NCBI GenBank assembly: GCA_022840285.1
Contig: JALHIE010000045.1
Coordinates: forward strand, 1 to 25,954
Direction: 5' to 3'
DNA from: Porphyromonadaceae bacterium
Lineage (GTDB): Bacteria; Bacteroidota; Bacteroidia; Bacteroidales; Dysgonomonadaceae
Length of the DNA: 25,954 bases
Shown: positions 15,407-23,075 of the stretch, in pieces
Position numbering within the stretch: the first letter of the stretch is position 1
Layout: each line of letters starts with the position of its first letter
The notes under the pieces: model-generated
The model's database searches: none
What the model was told of the DNA's origin: nothing
The model's input: the letters and a program-made list of their open reading frames with translations, nothing else
Made by a program: the position numbers and the translations under genes

Positions 15407-16042
15407 TTATATTTTGTTTTTTTCTCCTTTTAAGATCGGTAGGTGCCAATGGAATTTGACAGCCAGTATGCGGGTGAGTATTACGATGGATGCCGTAGCT
15501 ACCTCGTTGACCACCATGTTTAATCCGAGAGCGTATCCAACGGTGAAAAAAATGGCTCCCCCCACACACGCCAGGGCGTAAATTTCTTTTCTGAAGATAA
15601 GCGGGATCTGGGTGATCAGGATGTCACGAAGCATCCCTCCGAAAGAACCGGTAATCGTACCCATGATCACTGCTACCCAGGGTGCAAAACCCATTGCCAG
15701 TGTTTTCTCGGTCCCTACTACCACAAACAATCCCAATCCGATGCTGTCGAAAAGGAAAAAAGTGTACTGAAGCCTGACCACCTTGTTTTTGAACAACAGG
15801 ACAAACAGCAGGGCCAGCAGCGTCGCCCATAGATAGACCGGGTTCAGCATCCAGAAAGGGGTTACGCCAATGAATAAATCGCGGAGCGTTCCGCCTCCGA
15901 TAGCTGTGACAAACCCGATGGTGAATGCACCGAACAGATCGAATTTCCGGGTCGATGCCATCCGCACCCCGCTGATGGCAAAGGCGAATGTCCCGAGAAA
16001 TTCGATAATATCTACAAACCGGATATTTTCTATCAATTCCAT
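15407..16042 (-). CDS. TRIC-type cation channel family protein (YadS/YicG, UPF0126)
   Basis: Members of this family are small trimeric membrane proteins related to TRIC potassium channels. The 211-residue product shows two tandem repeats of three helices plus a seventh, with the conserved glycine/arginine signatures AIGGGTLRDLFIG (about 48-60) and TGSFGGMLRDILI (about 136-148). ATG 16042 is fixed by the TAATG overlap with the mnmA stop, which places it in the mnmA operon. A longer start at 16069 would lie within mnmA and is not needed. Why a putative ion channel is coupled to a tRNA-modifying enzyme is unclear. Transport of K+ or glycine is only suggested by the family. Confidence 0.9.
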   Translation of the reverse strand: MELIENIRFVDIIEFLGTFAFAISGVRMASTRKFDLFGAFTIGFVTAIGGGTLRDLFIGVTPFWMLNPVYLWATLLALLFVLLFKNKVVRLQYTFFLFDSIGLGLFVVVGTEKTLAMGFAPWVAVIMGTITGSFGGMLRDILITQIPLIFRKEIYALACVGGAIFFTVGYALGLNMVVNEVATASIVILTRILAVKFHWHLPILKGEKNKI

Positions 16043-17040
16043 TAAATTATCATCCCGCTTCCCAGACACAAACGACTTTCCGTGTCGTATACCACTCCGA
16101 ACTGGCCGGCAGCGATCCCCTGGATAGGTAAGCCGGAGGAAATGCTGTACAGATCGCCGGTTTTAGAAATGCGCCCCCGGGTAAATTCCGGCGTGTGGCG
16201 GATTTTGAACGTAACTTCTTTTTCACCGTCGAAGTCGCCCCAGACATCTTTGGTTATGAACGAAAATCCCTGAAGATTAACCACATTTCCATACTGATGC
16301 CTGGTGTTGTATCCTTTGGATACGTAAACGATGTTTCGGTTCACGTCTTTTTTTATTACAAACCAGGGCCCGCCGCTTAAGCCGAGGCCTTTTCGCTGGC
16401 CGATGGTATGAAACCAGAATCCCTGATGCCTGCCGCGGTTGTAATTGACTTTGCCGAGGAAGCAGATCCCTTGGCTGTCTTTTCGTTGAGCCGAGGGCAG
16501 TTTGTTGTCCGCGGCAATTTTCCTGACTTCCGATTTCAACAGGTTCCCGACAGGAAACATCAGTTTGGAAACTTGCATGTAACTCACCTGCCCTAAAAAA
16601 TAGGTCTGGTCCTTTACGTGATCTTTAGCGGTGGAAAGCCAGGTCAGGCCCTCCGATTCGGTGGTTGTGGCGTAATGTCCCGTGGCAATCTTGTCGAAAT
16701 GATGTCCCCATTTTTGTTCGAAGGTTCCGAACTTGATCAGTTTGTTGCACATCATATCCGGATTGGGAGTCAACCCCCGCTTCACCGAATCGATGGTATA
16801 TTGGACCACGCTGTTCCAGTACTCTTCGTGCAACGAAACAATTTCGAAGCGACAGCCGTATTTCCTGGCGATAAAGGTCACGATCTCGATATCCTCTTCC
16901 GAGGGGCAATCGATATAGCCCTGTTCATCCTCCATGCCGATCTTGATATAGAAAACGGTGGGGTCGTAACCCATCTCTTTCAACTGATGAACCACAACAG
17001 AACTATCCACGCCTCCCGACACCAATGCTGCAATTTCCAT
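16042..17040 (-). CDS. mnmA: tRNA 2-thiouridylase MnmA with a missing central segment
   Basis: MnmA thiolates U34 in the anticodons of tRNA-Lys, -Glu and -Gln using ATP. The 332-residue product has the PP-loop SGGVDSS (8-14), TPNPDMMCNKLIKFG with the catalytic Cys (C98), ATGHYATT, and DSQGICFLGKVNYN with the second Cys (C193). The C-terminal barrel has TFKIRHTPEF and QGIAAGQFGVVYD. Directly after NYN (residue 201, about 16438) the sequence jumps to RGRHQGFWFHTIGQRKGLG. In the homologues I recall, a block of about 20 residues beginning DFIRRYLG lies between these points, so an in-frame deletion is likely. ATG 17040 follows a TAnnTTTG box by 21 bases. It is the first gene of an overlapping operon with TRIC and a barrel protein. 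Activity is uncertain if the deletion is real. Confidence 0.88.
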   Translation of the reverse strand: MEIAALVSGGVDSSVVVHQLKEMGYDPTVFYIKIGMEDEQGYIDCPSEEDIEIVTFIARKYGCRFEIVSLHEEYWNSVVQYTIDSVKRGLTPNPDMMCNKLIKFGTFEQKWGHHFDKIATGHYATTTESEGLTWLSTAKDHVKDQTYFLGQVSYMQVSKLMFPVGNLLKSEVRKIAADNKLPSAQRKDSQGICFLGKVNYNRGRHQGFWFHTIGQRKGLGLSGGPWFVIKKDVNRNIVYVSKGYNTRHQYGNVVNLQGFSFITKDVWGDFDGEKEVTFKIRHTPEFTRGRISKTGDLYSISSGLPIQGIAAGQFGVVYDTESRLCLGSGMII

Positions 17041-17061
17041 TATTCTGTTCTTTTTCGGATG

Positions 17062-17069
17062 CAAAGTTA
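17062..17069 (-). promoter_or_regulatory. mnmA promoter -7 box
   Basis: TAACTTTG on the minus strand lies 21 bases upstream of the mnmA ATG. An in-frame TTG at 17064 falls inside it, so that codon is not the start. Confidence 0.6.
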
Positions 17070-17112
17070 CGAAATAGATGGTAGTTGGGCGTTACGTTTC
17101 GGCTAAAAGTTA

Positions 17113-17120
17113 TAATTTTG
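17113..17120 (+). promoter_or_regulatory. POT transporter promoter -7 box
   Basis: TAATTTTG matches TAnnTTTG, 22 bases before the ATG at 17143. It is divergent from the mnmA promoter with about 43 bp between the two boxes. Confidence 0.55.
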
Positions 17121-17142
17121 AGGTTTCAAAGAAAAGAACGTT

Positions 17143-18681
17143 ATGTCTGCTGCACACTCCTCTCACCCCAAAGGGCTGTACTTTATTTTTATTACCGGAA
17201 TGTCGGAACGCTTCAGTTACTACGGAATGCGAGCCATCTTTACCCTGTATCTCATCAACGCGTTGATGCTCGATAAGGAGTTTGCTTCCGCCATTTACGG
17301 GAACTACACCGGGTTGGTTTACCTGACCCCGCTTATCGGAGGATACGTTGCAGACAGGTACCTGGGGATGCGCCGCTCCATATTCTGGGGAGCGCTTCTG
17401 ATGGTGATGGGGCAGTTCCTGATGTTTTTCAGCGCCCTCTATTTCGAAAACACTGAACTGGCCAAATGGCTGATGTACGGTGGGTTGGGAGGTCTGATTT
17501 TCGGCAACGGATTTTTTAAGCCCAACTTGTCGTCAATCGTCGGCAGGCTCTATGAAACCGGAGATAAAAGGCTCGACTCGGCCTATACGATTTTCTACAT
17601 GGGGGTGAACTTGGGTGCTTTTATGGCACCGTTGCTGTGCGGATACCTGGGCGATACCGGCAACCCGGCCGATTTCAGGTGGGGCTTCCTCGCTGCTGCA
17701 ATAACCATGGTGCTTAGCCTGGTGTTCTACGTAGCCAGAAATAACCGGTACCTGATAGGACCTGACGGTGAGGCCATTGGAATCGTTCCAGCCCTAAAGG
17801 CAGGGCGTGGAAGCGCAGGGGAGTCGGGTGCGAAGCCCGGTCAAAAGCTGAATGTGTGGCAGCTGGCCCTGTGGGTGACCGGTGGAGTCCTTTTGTTTTT
17901 CCTTTTCCTGAAAGGGTTCGACGGAGATATCATCGGCGCAGTTATCTACTCGGCCTGTATCGTTGTTCCCGGCTTTGTTATCTCTGATCCCACACTGACA
18001 AAAATTGAGCGGCAACGGATCCTGGTAATTTACATCATTGCGTTTTTTGTTATTTTCTTTTGGGCCGCTTTTGAACAGGCCGGAATCTCGTTAACCTACT
18101 TTGCCGAAGAACAAACCAACCGCCATGTTCTCGGGTGGACAATGCCCGCCAGCTGGTTTCAATCGTTCAACGCGGTATTTGTGGTATTGTTGGCGCCGCT
18201 TTTTTCCATGCTCTGGATTAAGTTGGGACAAAAAAACAGGGAGCCGGCTTCCCCGACCAAGCAGGCTATCGGGTTGTTTTTGCTTTCGTTGGGGTACTTG
18301 CTCATTGCTATCGGCGTAAAAAATGTGGCTCCGGATGCGAAAGTGAGCATGCTCTGGCTTGCGGGCCTGTATTTTATCCACACCATGGGCGAGTTGACCC
18401 TTTCTCCCATCGGGTTGTCGATGGTCAATAAATTGTCTCCTGTACGCTTTGCTTCGTTGCTGATGGGTGTCTGGTATTTGTCGATGGCTACAGCCAACAA
18501 ACTCGCCGGCACGTTGAGTTCTCTCTATCCCGAAGCGGGAAAAACCAAAATGTTTCTTGGTTTCGAGGTGGCTACGTTGTTCGACTTTTTCATGATTTTT
18601 GTGGTTATGTCGGCTCTGGCGTCGATTGTGCTGTTTATCTTGTCCAAGACGCTGCAAAAGCTGATGCACGGAATCCGGTAA
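17143..18681 (+). CDS. POT/PTR-family peptide transporter
   Basis: POT transporters import di- and tripeptides with protons across the inner membrane and belong to the MFS. The 512-residue product has about 12-14 hydrophobic helices. It carries SERFSYYGMR (21-30), the MFS loop GGYVADRYLGMRR (about 65-77), FGNGFFKPNLSSIVG and the PTR signature FYMGVNLGAFMAPLLCGYLG. The distal half has FFWAAFEQAGISLTYFAEEQTNR and TMGELTLSPIGLSMVNKLSP. In the usual ExxERFxYYG motif the first Glu is replaced by Gly (GMSERFSYYG), which may change proton coupling. A hydrophilic loop at about residues 205-235 separates the halves. It is a single-gene unit, divergent from mnmA. The peptide substrate is a family inference. 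Confidence 0.9.
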   Translation: MSAAHSSHPKGLYFIFITGMSERFSYYGMRAIFTLYLINALMLDKEFASAIYGNYTGLVYLTPLIGGYVADRYLGMRRSIFWGALLMVMGQFLMFFSALYFENTELAKWLMYGGLGGLIFGNGFFKPNLSSIVGRLYETGDKRLDSAYTIFYMGVNLGAFMAPLLCGYLGDTGNPADFRWGFLAAAITMVLSLVFYVARNNRYLIGPDGEAIGIVPALKAGRGSAGESGAKPGQKLNVWQLALWVTGGVLLFFLFLKGFDGDIIGAVIYSACIVVPGFVISDPTLTKIERQRILVIYIIAFFVIFFWAAFEQAGISLTYFAEEQTNRHVLGWTMPASWFQSFNAVFVVLLAPLFSMLWIKLGQKNREPASPTKQAIGLFLLSLGYLLIAIGVKNVAPDAKVSMLWLAGLYFIHTMGELTLSPIGLSMVNKLSPVRFASLLMGVWYLSMATANKLAGTLSSLYPEAGKTKMFLGFEVATLFDFFMIFVVMSALASIVLFILSKTLQKLMHGIR

Positions 18682-18725
18682 GGAGAAAAAGTTGGAATTA
18701 TATCGATATTTCAAAAGTTTTTTTC

Positions 18726-18862
18726 TAACTTTACAAATTGATATTTTGCGATAGCTTTACACAGATGCAATTTCGCACGGCAACAAAGTTTCAGGCGTGA
18801 ACGGAGGGTTGCCTTTCACCGGACCATATCCGGTTCCCGAGAGAAAGAAAAAAACTATATAA
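18726..18862 (+). promoter_or_regulatory. recJ upstream region with possible structured leader
   Basis: A near-match -7 box TAACTTTA (18726-18733) is followed by about 130 bases with two possible stems. GGCAAC (18779-18784) pairs with GTTGCC (18808-18813), and ACCGGA (18818-18823) pairs with TCCGGT (18829-18834) around a five-base loop. No known riboswitch is recognised. Confidence 0.3.
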
Positions 18863-20515
18863 ATGACCTACAAATGGAATTATCTTACCCTTACAACCGA
18901 CCAAAAAAATAAAAAGAATGAACTGACGAAAGAAATACAACTTGATCCCGTACTGATAGAATTGTTGCTGAAACGAGGCATTTCAAGCGTGGAAGAAGCC
19001 CATAAGTTTTTGTATCCGAGCCTCAACGATTTGCATGACCCTTTCTTGCTGCCCGATATGGAGCAGGCAATAAGGCGTATTGAGCAGGCAATCGGGAACA
19101 AAGAGCGAATTCTTATCTACGGAGATTATGATGTGGACGGCACCACCGCCGTTTCGTTGGTTTATAAGTTTTTACGGAAAATAACCAATAACATTGATTA
19201 TTATATACCGGACAGGTACGACGAAGGGTATGGCATCTCGATTCAGGGAATCGATTATGCCGTCAAAGAGCACGGAATCGATTTCATTATTTGTGATCAC
19301 CACATGCCCGATGAGGAGCTTCCAGACGCCGTGGCAGTCGTAGACGCCAAACGGACAGATTCCACCTATCCATACAACGAACTTTCCGGTTGCGGAGTCG
19401 GCTTCAAACTGGTTCACGCATTTTCCATACGTAACGGCCTGGCATTTTCAGATATCGAACCGTTGCTCGATTTGGTGGCGGTAAGCATTGCTGCCGATAT
19501 CGTGCCCATTACGGGTGAGAACCGGGTGATGATGCATTTCGGCTTGAAGCGACTGAATGCCAATCCCAGCTTTGGATTGCGGGGGATTATCGAGATTTGC
19601 GGATTAAGCAAAAAGCCCATTACGGTAAACGACATCGCCTTTAAAATCGGTCCGAGGATCAATGCTTCGGGGAGGATGATGAACGGCAAGGAAGCGGTTG
19701 ACCTGATGCTGGCCGGCGATATGTCGCAGGCCAGGGAGAAAGCGGTCAACATTGATAAATACAACGAAGACCGACGCGAGTTGGACAAGCGGATTACCGA
19801 TGAGGCCGTTGATTTTGTGGATAACCGTTTCAACATTGCTGAACATAAGAGCATCGTTTTGTACAACGAGACATGGCACAAAGGCATTATCGGTATTGTC
19901 GCATCGAGGCTGACGGAGAAATATTATCGTCCGGCAATTGTTCTTACCAAGTCGGGAGGAATGATTTCCGGCTCGGCACGCTCCGTCAACAATTTCGACG
20001 TTTACAAAGCCATCGAGGCCTGCAAGGATATTCTCGAAAACTTTGGTGGCCACACTTACGCTGCCGGCCTGACCCTGAAAGAAGAGAATCTTCCGGAGTT
20101 CAGGCGCCGTTTCGATGAGATCTCTTTTGAAGGAATTGAAAGTAAGATGATGCAACCACAAATTACGGTGGATGCCGAAATTTCCCTGAACGCCATCACG
20201 TCCAAATTTGTTCAGGGATTGTCGTTGTTCAACCCGTTTGGTCCGGAAAATGAAAACCCGGTTTTTGTCACCCGGGGAGTGCTGGACGCCGGAGGGAGCA
20301 AGCTCGTCGGCCGGGGATTTCATCACATCAAGCTGGAACTTGTGGATAAAACCGTTTCTGAACCCGTGCAAGCCATCGCATTCAGCGCCGATGTACATTT
20401 CAAGAAAATCAAGGAAAAGCAGCCCGTTGATGTTTGTTATACCATTGAAGAGAACCGCCACGGCGGAAGCACCTATACACAGTTGCTGATAAGGGATATT
20501 AAGGGTGAGGTGTGA
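18863..20515 (+). CDS. recJ: Single-strand exonuclease RecJ lacking the DCG metal-binding segment
   Basis: RecJ is a 5'-3' single-strand DNA exonuclease for recombination and mismatch repair. The 550-residue product has YGDYDVDGTTAVSLVYKF (86-103), ICDHHMPDEELPDAVAV with the DHH motif (145-147), SGCGVGFKL, the DLVAVSIAADIVPITGENR block, the DHHA1 part (NETWHKGIIGIVASR, SGSARSVNNFD, GGHTYAAGL) and a C-terminal OB-like domain. Between GIDYA (129-133) and VKEHGIDFIICDHH, homologues I recall have about 23 more residues holding LDCGIKA, whose Asp binds the catalytic metal. That segment is absent here, in frame. Family length is near 570, which fits. If real, nuclease activity is probably lost. recQ starts 25 bases downstream, a functional pair for end resection. 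Confidence 0.9.
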   Translation: MTYKWNYLTLTTDQKNKKNELTKEIQLDPVLIELLLKRGISSVEEAHKFLYPSLNDLHDPFLLPDMEQAIRRIEQAIGNKERILIYGDYDVDGTTAVSLVYKFLRKITNNIDYYIPDRYDEGYGISIQGIDYAVKEHGIDFIICDHHMPDEELPDAVAVVDAKRTDSTYPYNELSGCGVGFKLVHAFSIRNGLAFSDIEPLLDLVAVSIAADIVPITGENRVMMHFGLKRLNANPSFGLRGIIEICGLSKKPITVNDIAFKIGPRINASGRMMNGKEAVDLMLAGDMSQAREKAVNIDKYNEDRRELDKRITDEAVDFVDNRFNIAEHKSIVLYNETWHKGIIGIVASRLTEKYYRPAIVLTKSGGMISGSARSVNNFDVYKAIEACKDILENFGGHTYAAGLTLKEENLPEFRRRFDEISFEGIESKMMQPQITVDAEISLNAITSKFVQGLSLFNPFGPENENPVFVTRGVLDAGGSKLVGRGFHHIKLELVDKTVSEPVQAIAFSADVHFKKIKEKQPVDVCYTIEENRHGGSTYTQLLIRDIKGEV

Positions 20516-20540
20516 GGTTTGGGTTTAAAACAATTGAATA

Positions 20541-22463
20541 ATGGAGTCGGCATTGTTTCACGGTATCCTGAAAGAATACTGGGGTTACGATTCGTTTCGC
20601 CCGCTTCAGGAGGAGATTATTCAGTCGGTTTGGGAACGAAGAGATACGCTCGGACTGATGCCTACGGGAGGTGGCAAGTCACTCACTTTCCAGGTCCCCG
20701 TGTTGGCTATGGACGGCCTGTGCCTGGTTGTAACGCCGTTGATCGCGTTAATGAAAGACCAGGTCGACAATCTTCGGGAAAAAGGGATAAAAGCAACGGC
20801 AGTCTATTCGGGGATGTCTCGCGACGAGATTCTCACTGCTCTTGAAAACTGCATTTTCGGTGATTATAAATTCCTGTATATCTCCCCTGAAAGGCTCTCT
20901 TCCGAAATTTTTCTGACAAAGATCCGGGCCATGAACATTTGCCTGCTGGTGGTGGATGAGTCCCATTGCATATCTCAGTGGGGGTACGATTTTCGACCTT
21001 CCTACCTGAAGATCGCGGATATTCGCGAGAGCCTGGTGAATGTGCCTGTACTGGCGATTACGGCAACAGCCACACACGGAGTAGCGGATGATATCCAGGA
21101 GAAATTGCATTTCCAGGAGAAAAACGTCTTCAGGACAAGTTTTGAGCGTGAAAACCTCACTTATGTGGTTCGATCTGCTGAAAACAAGACGTCGGAGCTT
21201 ATCCATATCTTAAAATCGGTAAGGGGTTCGGGCATTGTTTACGTGCGCAGCCGGCGGGAAACGAAAGAGATTGCGGTTGCTTTACAAAAATCAAAAATGT
21301 CGGCCGACTTTTTCCATGCGGGATTATCGCACGAAGAAAAAGTATACAAGCAGAATGCGTGGAAAACGGGTGAGTGCCGCGTCATTGTTTCAACCAATGC
21401 CTTTGGAATGGGTATCGATAAGCCCGACGTGAGGCTGGTTATTCATATGGACCTGCCCAACTCGCTGGAAGAGTATTATCAGGAGGCCGGACGTGCCGGG
21501 CGCGACGGAGAACGCTCTTACGCTATTGTACTGTACTCGAAAGTAGATAGCATCAAGCTTAAAAAGCGGATTTCAGATTCTTTCCCCCGGAAAGAATTTA
21601 TCGTGAGGGTTTACGAGGCGTTGGGCAATTACTTTCAGGTTGCTGTCGGTTCGGGAGCCAGTCACGTTTACGATTTTAACTTGCATGAGTTTTGTCACGT
21701 CTTTAAATTTGCTCGCCTCCAGACGCATCATGCGCTAAAAATTCTTGAACTGGCAGGATACATTGAGTATACCGAAGAGGTAGATGCCCGTTCGCGGATA
21801 AGGTTTTTGGTTTTTCGAGACGAGCTCTATTCGTTGAACCTGTCGAAAGACTATGACGAGTTGATTCACGCCATCCTCAGGAACTATACCGGTGTTTTTT
21901 CGGATGATGTCTACATCGACGAGGCTATGCTGGCCACCCGGTTGGGGAAGACGCGTGACGAAGTCTATCAGATGCTCGTTCACCTGGCCAGACTCCGTTT
22001 TGTGCATTATGTGCCGCAAAAGAAAACACCTTTCATCGTTTATACCACTTCGCGTGAAGATACGCAGTTTGTTTCCATACCCAAATCGGTTTACGAAGAG
22101 CGTAAGAAGCGATTCGAAAAAAGAATTGTTTCAATGGCCGATTATGCCGAAAACGAACAAGCTTGCCGCAGCAGGATGCTCTTGATCTATTTCGATGAAC
22201 AAAATCCGAAAGATTGCGGTCACTGCGACATCTGCCTGAAAAAAACGGAAACCGGGTTGACCAATTATGAGTTCAGCGAGATTGAAACGTTGCTTGCCGA
22301 ATCCTTAAACACAGTTTCCCCTCAGCGGTTAGATGATTTGCTGAAGTCCGTACCGGGTTTCCCTGCAGAAAAAGTGATAAAGGTAATCCGGTTTTTAGTG
22401 GATAGGGGTGGATTGTCTTTGAATGACGATGAAATAGCTTTATCTGTCCATCGCCCAGGTTAA
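20541..22463 (+). CDS. recQ: RecQ-family DNA helicase without HRDC domain
   Basis: RecQ is a 3'-5' DNA helicase that works with RecJ in the RecF pathway. The 640-residue product has motif 0 (FRPLQEEII), Walker A MPTGGGKS (40-47), TPLIALMKDQV, motif II VVDESHCISQWGYDFRP (the usual DEAH reads DESH), TATAT, FGMGIDKPDVR and QEAGRAGRDG. The RecQ zinc site is C-X16-C-X2-C-X2-C (ACRSRM to CGHCDICL, about residues 545-570). A winged-helix region lies before the zinc site, with a short C-terminal helical tail and no HRDC, as in the second RecQ of many Bacteroidales. It lies 25 bases after recJ. Its last 24 bases overlap the convergent phosphopantetheinyl transferase gene. Confidence 0.92.
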   Translation: MESALFHGILKEYWGYDSFRPLQEEIIQSVWERRDTLGLMPTGGGKSLTFQVPVLAMDGLCLVVTPLIALMKDQVDNLREKGIKATAVYSGMSRDEILTALENCIFGDYKFLYISPERLSSEIFLTKIRAMNICLLVVDESHCISQWGYDFRPSYLKIADIRESLVNVPVLAITATATHGVADDIQEKLHFQEKNVFRTSFERENLTYVVRSAENKTSELIHILKSVRGSGIVYVRSRRETKEIAVALQKSKMSADFFHAGLSHEEKVYKQNAWKTGECRVIVSTNAFGMGIDKPDVRLVIHMDLPNSLEEYYQEAGRAGRDGERSYAIVLYSKVDSIKLKKRISDSFPRKEFIVRVYEALGNYFQVAVGSGASHVYDFNLHEFCHVFKFARLQTHHALKILELAGYIEYTEEVDARSRIRFLVFRDELYSLNLSKDYDELIHAILRNYTGVFSDDVYIDEAMLATRLGKTRDEVYQMLVHLARLRFVHYVPQKKTPFIVYTTSREDTQFVSIPKSVYEERKKRFEKRIVSMADYAENEQACRSRMLLIYFDEQNPKDCGHCDICLKKTETGLTNYEFSEIETLLAESLNTVSPQRLDDLLKSVPGFPAEKVIKVIRFLVDRGGLSLNDDEIALSVHRPG

Positions 22464-23072
22464 GACCGCGTCAGGAAGCACCTCATAGTGGATTTGGAAC
22501 GTTTTTTGTCGAAGGGTTTTTGATTCGCTGGCTTGAAAAACACCTTTCTCTCCGGGGCGAAAAGGGTGGACATGGAGGTGTTCCTTAAAATCGATTTCGC
22601 TTTCCTCCATCATTTTAAACACGGTTTCTTTTGCTGACCAGTGCAGGAGTTGATGGATTACCTGTTGCGAAAGATCAATATACTCGTTCTCCGAAATAAA
22701 CTTGTCAGCCAGTTTCTTCACCCGTTCCGAAATGGTCTCCACATCAATTCCAACGGAATATTGTTTATGCAACAAAACAGCTGCATACTCTTTCGTGTGG
22801 GAGATGCTTATTTTATAAGAGCCGTCCTTTAAAAATGGTCTTCCGTCGGGTCGGTTGTCGATAATTTTTTCTTCGCCCAGAAGCTCAAACAGCAAAACCC
22901 GGGTGGTTAGCCATTCGATAACCCTTCTTTCTGAACGCATTTTTGAAACATATTCCTCTGCCGCTCGCTGCTGTGTTTGAGGCAGCGAACGGAGTAAGGC
23001 CTGGTGATTATCGGTTATCTTCCCTATGCCGATAAGACCGTCCCCATCGATATGTTCCTTGCGTAGAAGCAT
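22440..23072 (-). CDS. 4'-phosphopantetheinyl transferase, Sfp type
   Basis: Sfp-type transferases attach the phosphopantetheine arm of CoA to carrier proteins. The 210-residue product carries KISISHTKEYAAVLL (about 95-109), the magnesium-binding VGIDVETISERVKKLADKF (about 114-132), ENEY, and HWSAKETVFKMM (about 147-158), which are the two family signatures. Size is typical for the short Bacteroidales form, where it may serve the fatty acid acyl carrier protein or aryl polyene pathways. Its start lies just 3 bases after the gldE stop, so the two are co-transcribed. Its 3' end overlaps convergent recQ by 24 bases. Confidence 0.9.
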   Translation of the reverse strand: MLLRKEHIDGDGLIGIGKITDNHQALLRSLPQTQQRAAEEYVSKMRSERRVIEWLTTRVLLFELLGEEKIIDNRPDGRPFLKDGSYKISISHTKEYAAVLLHKQYSVGIDVETISERVKKLADKFISENEYIDLSQQVIHQLLHWSAKETVFKMMEESEIDFKEHLHVHPFRPGEKGVFQASESKTLRQKTFQIHYEVLPDAVLTWAMDR

Positions 23073-23075
23073 GGT

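Noticed and set aside
19604..20461. Open frame of 285 codons antisense to recJ
   Set aside because: The translation has no domain features and lies entirely opposite a conserved coding region.
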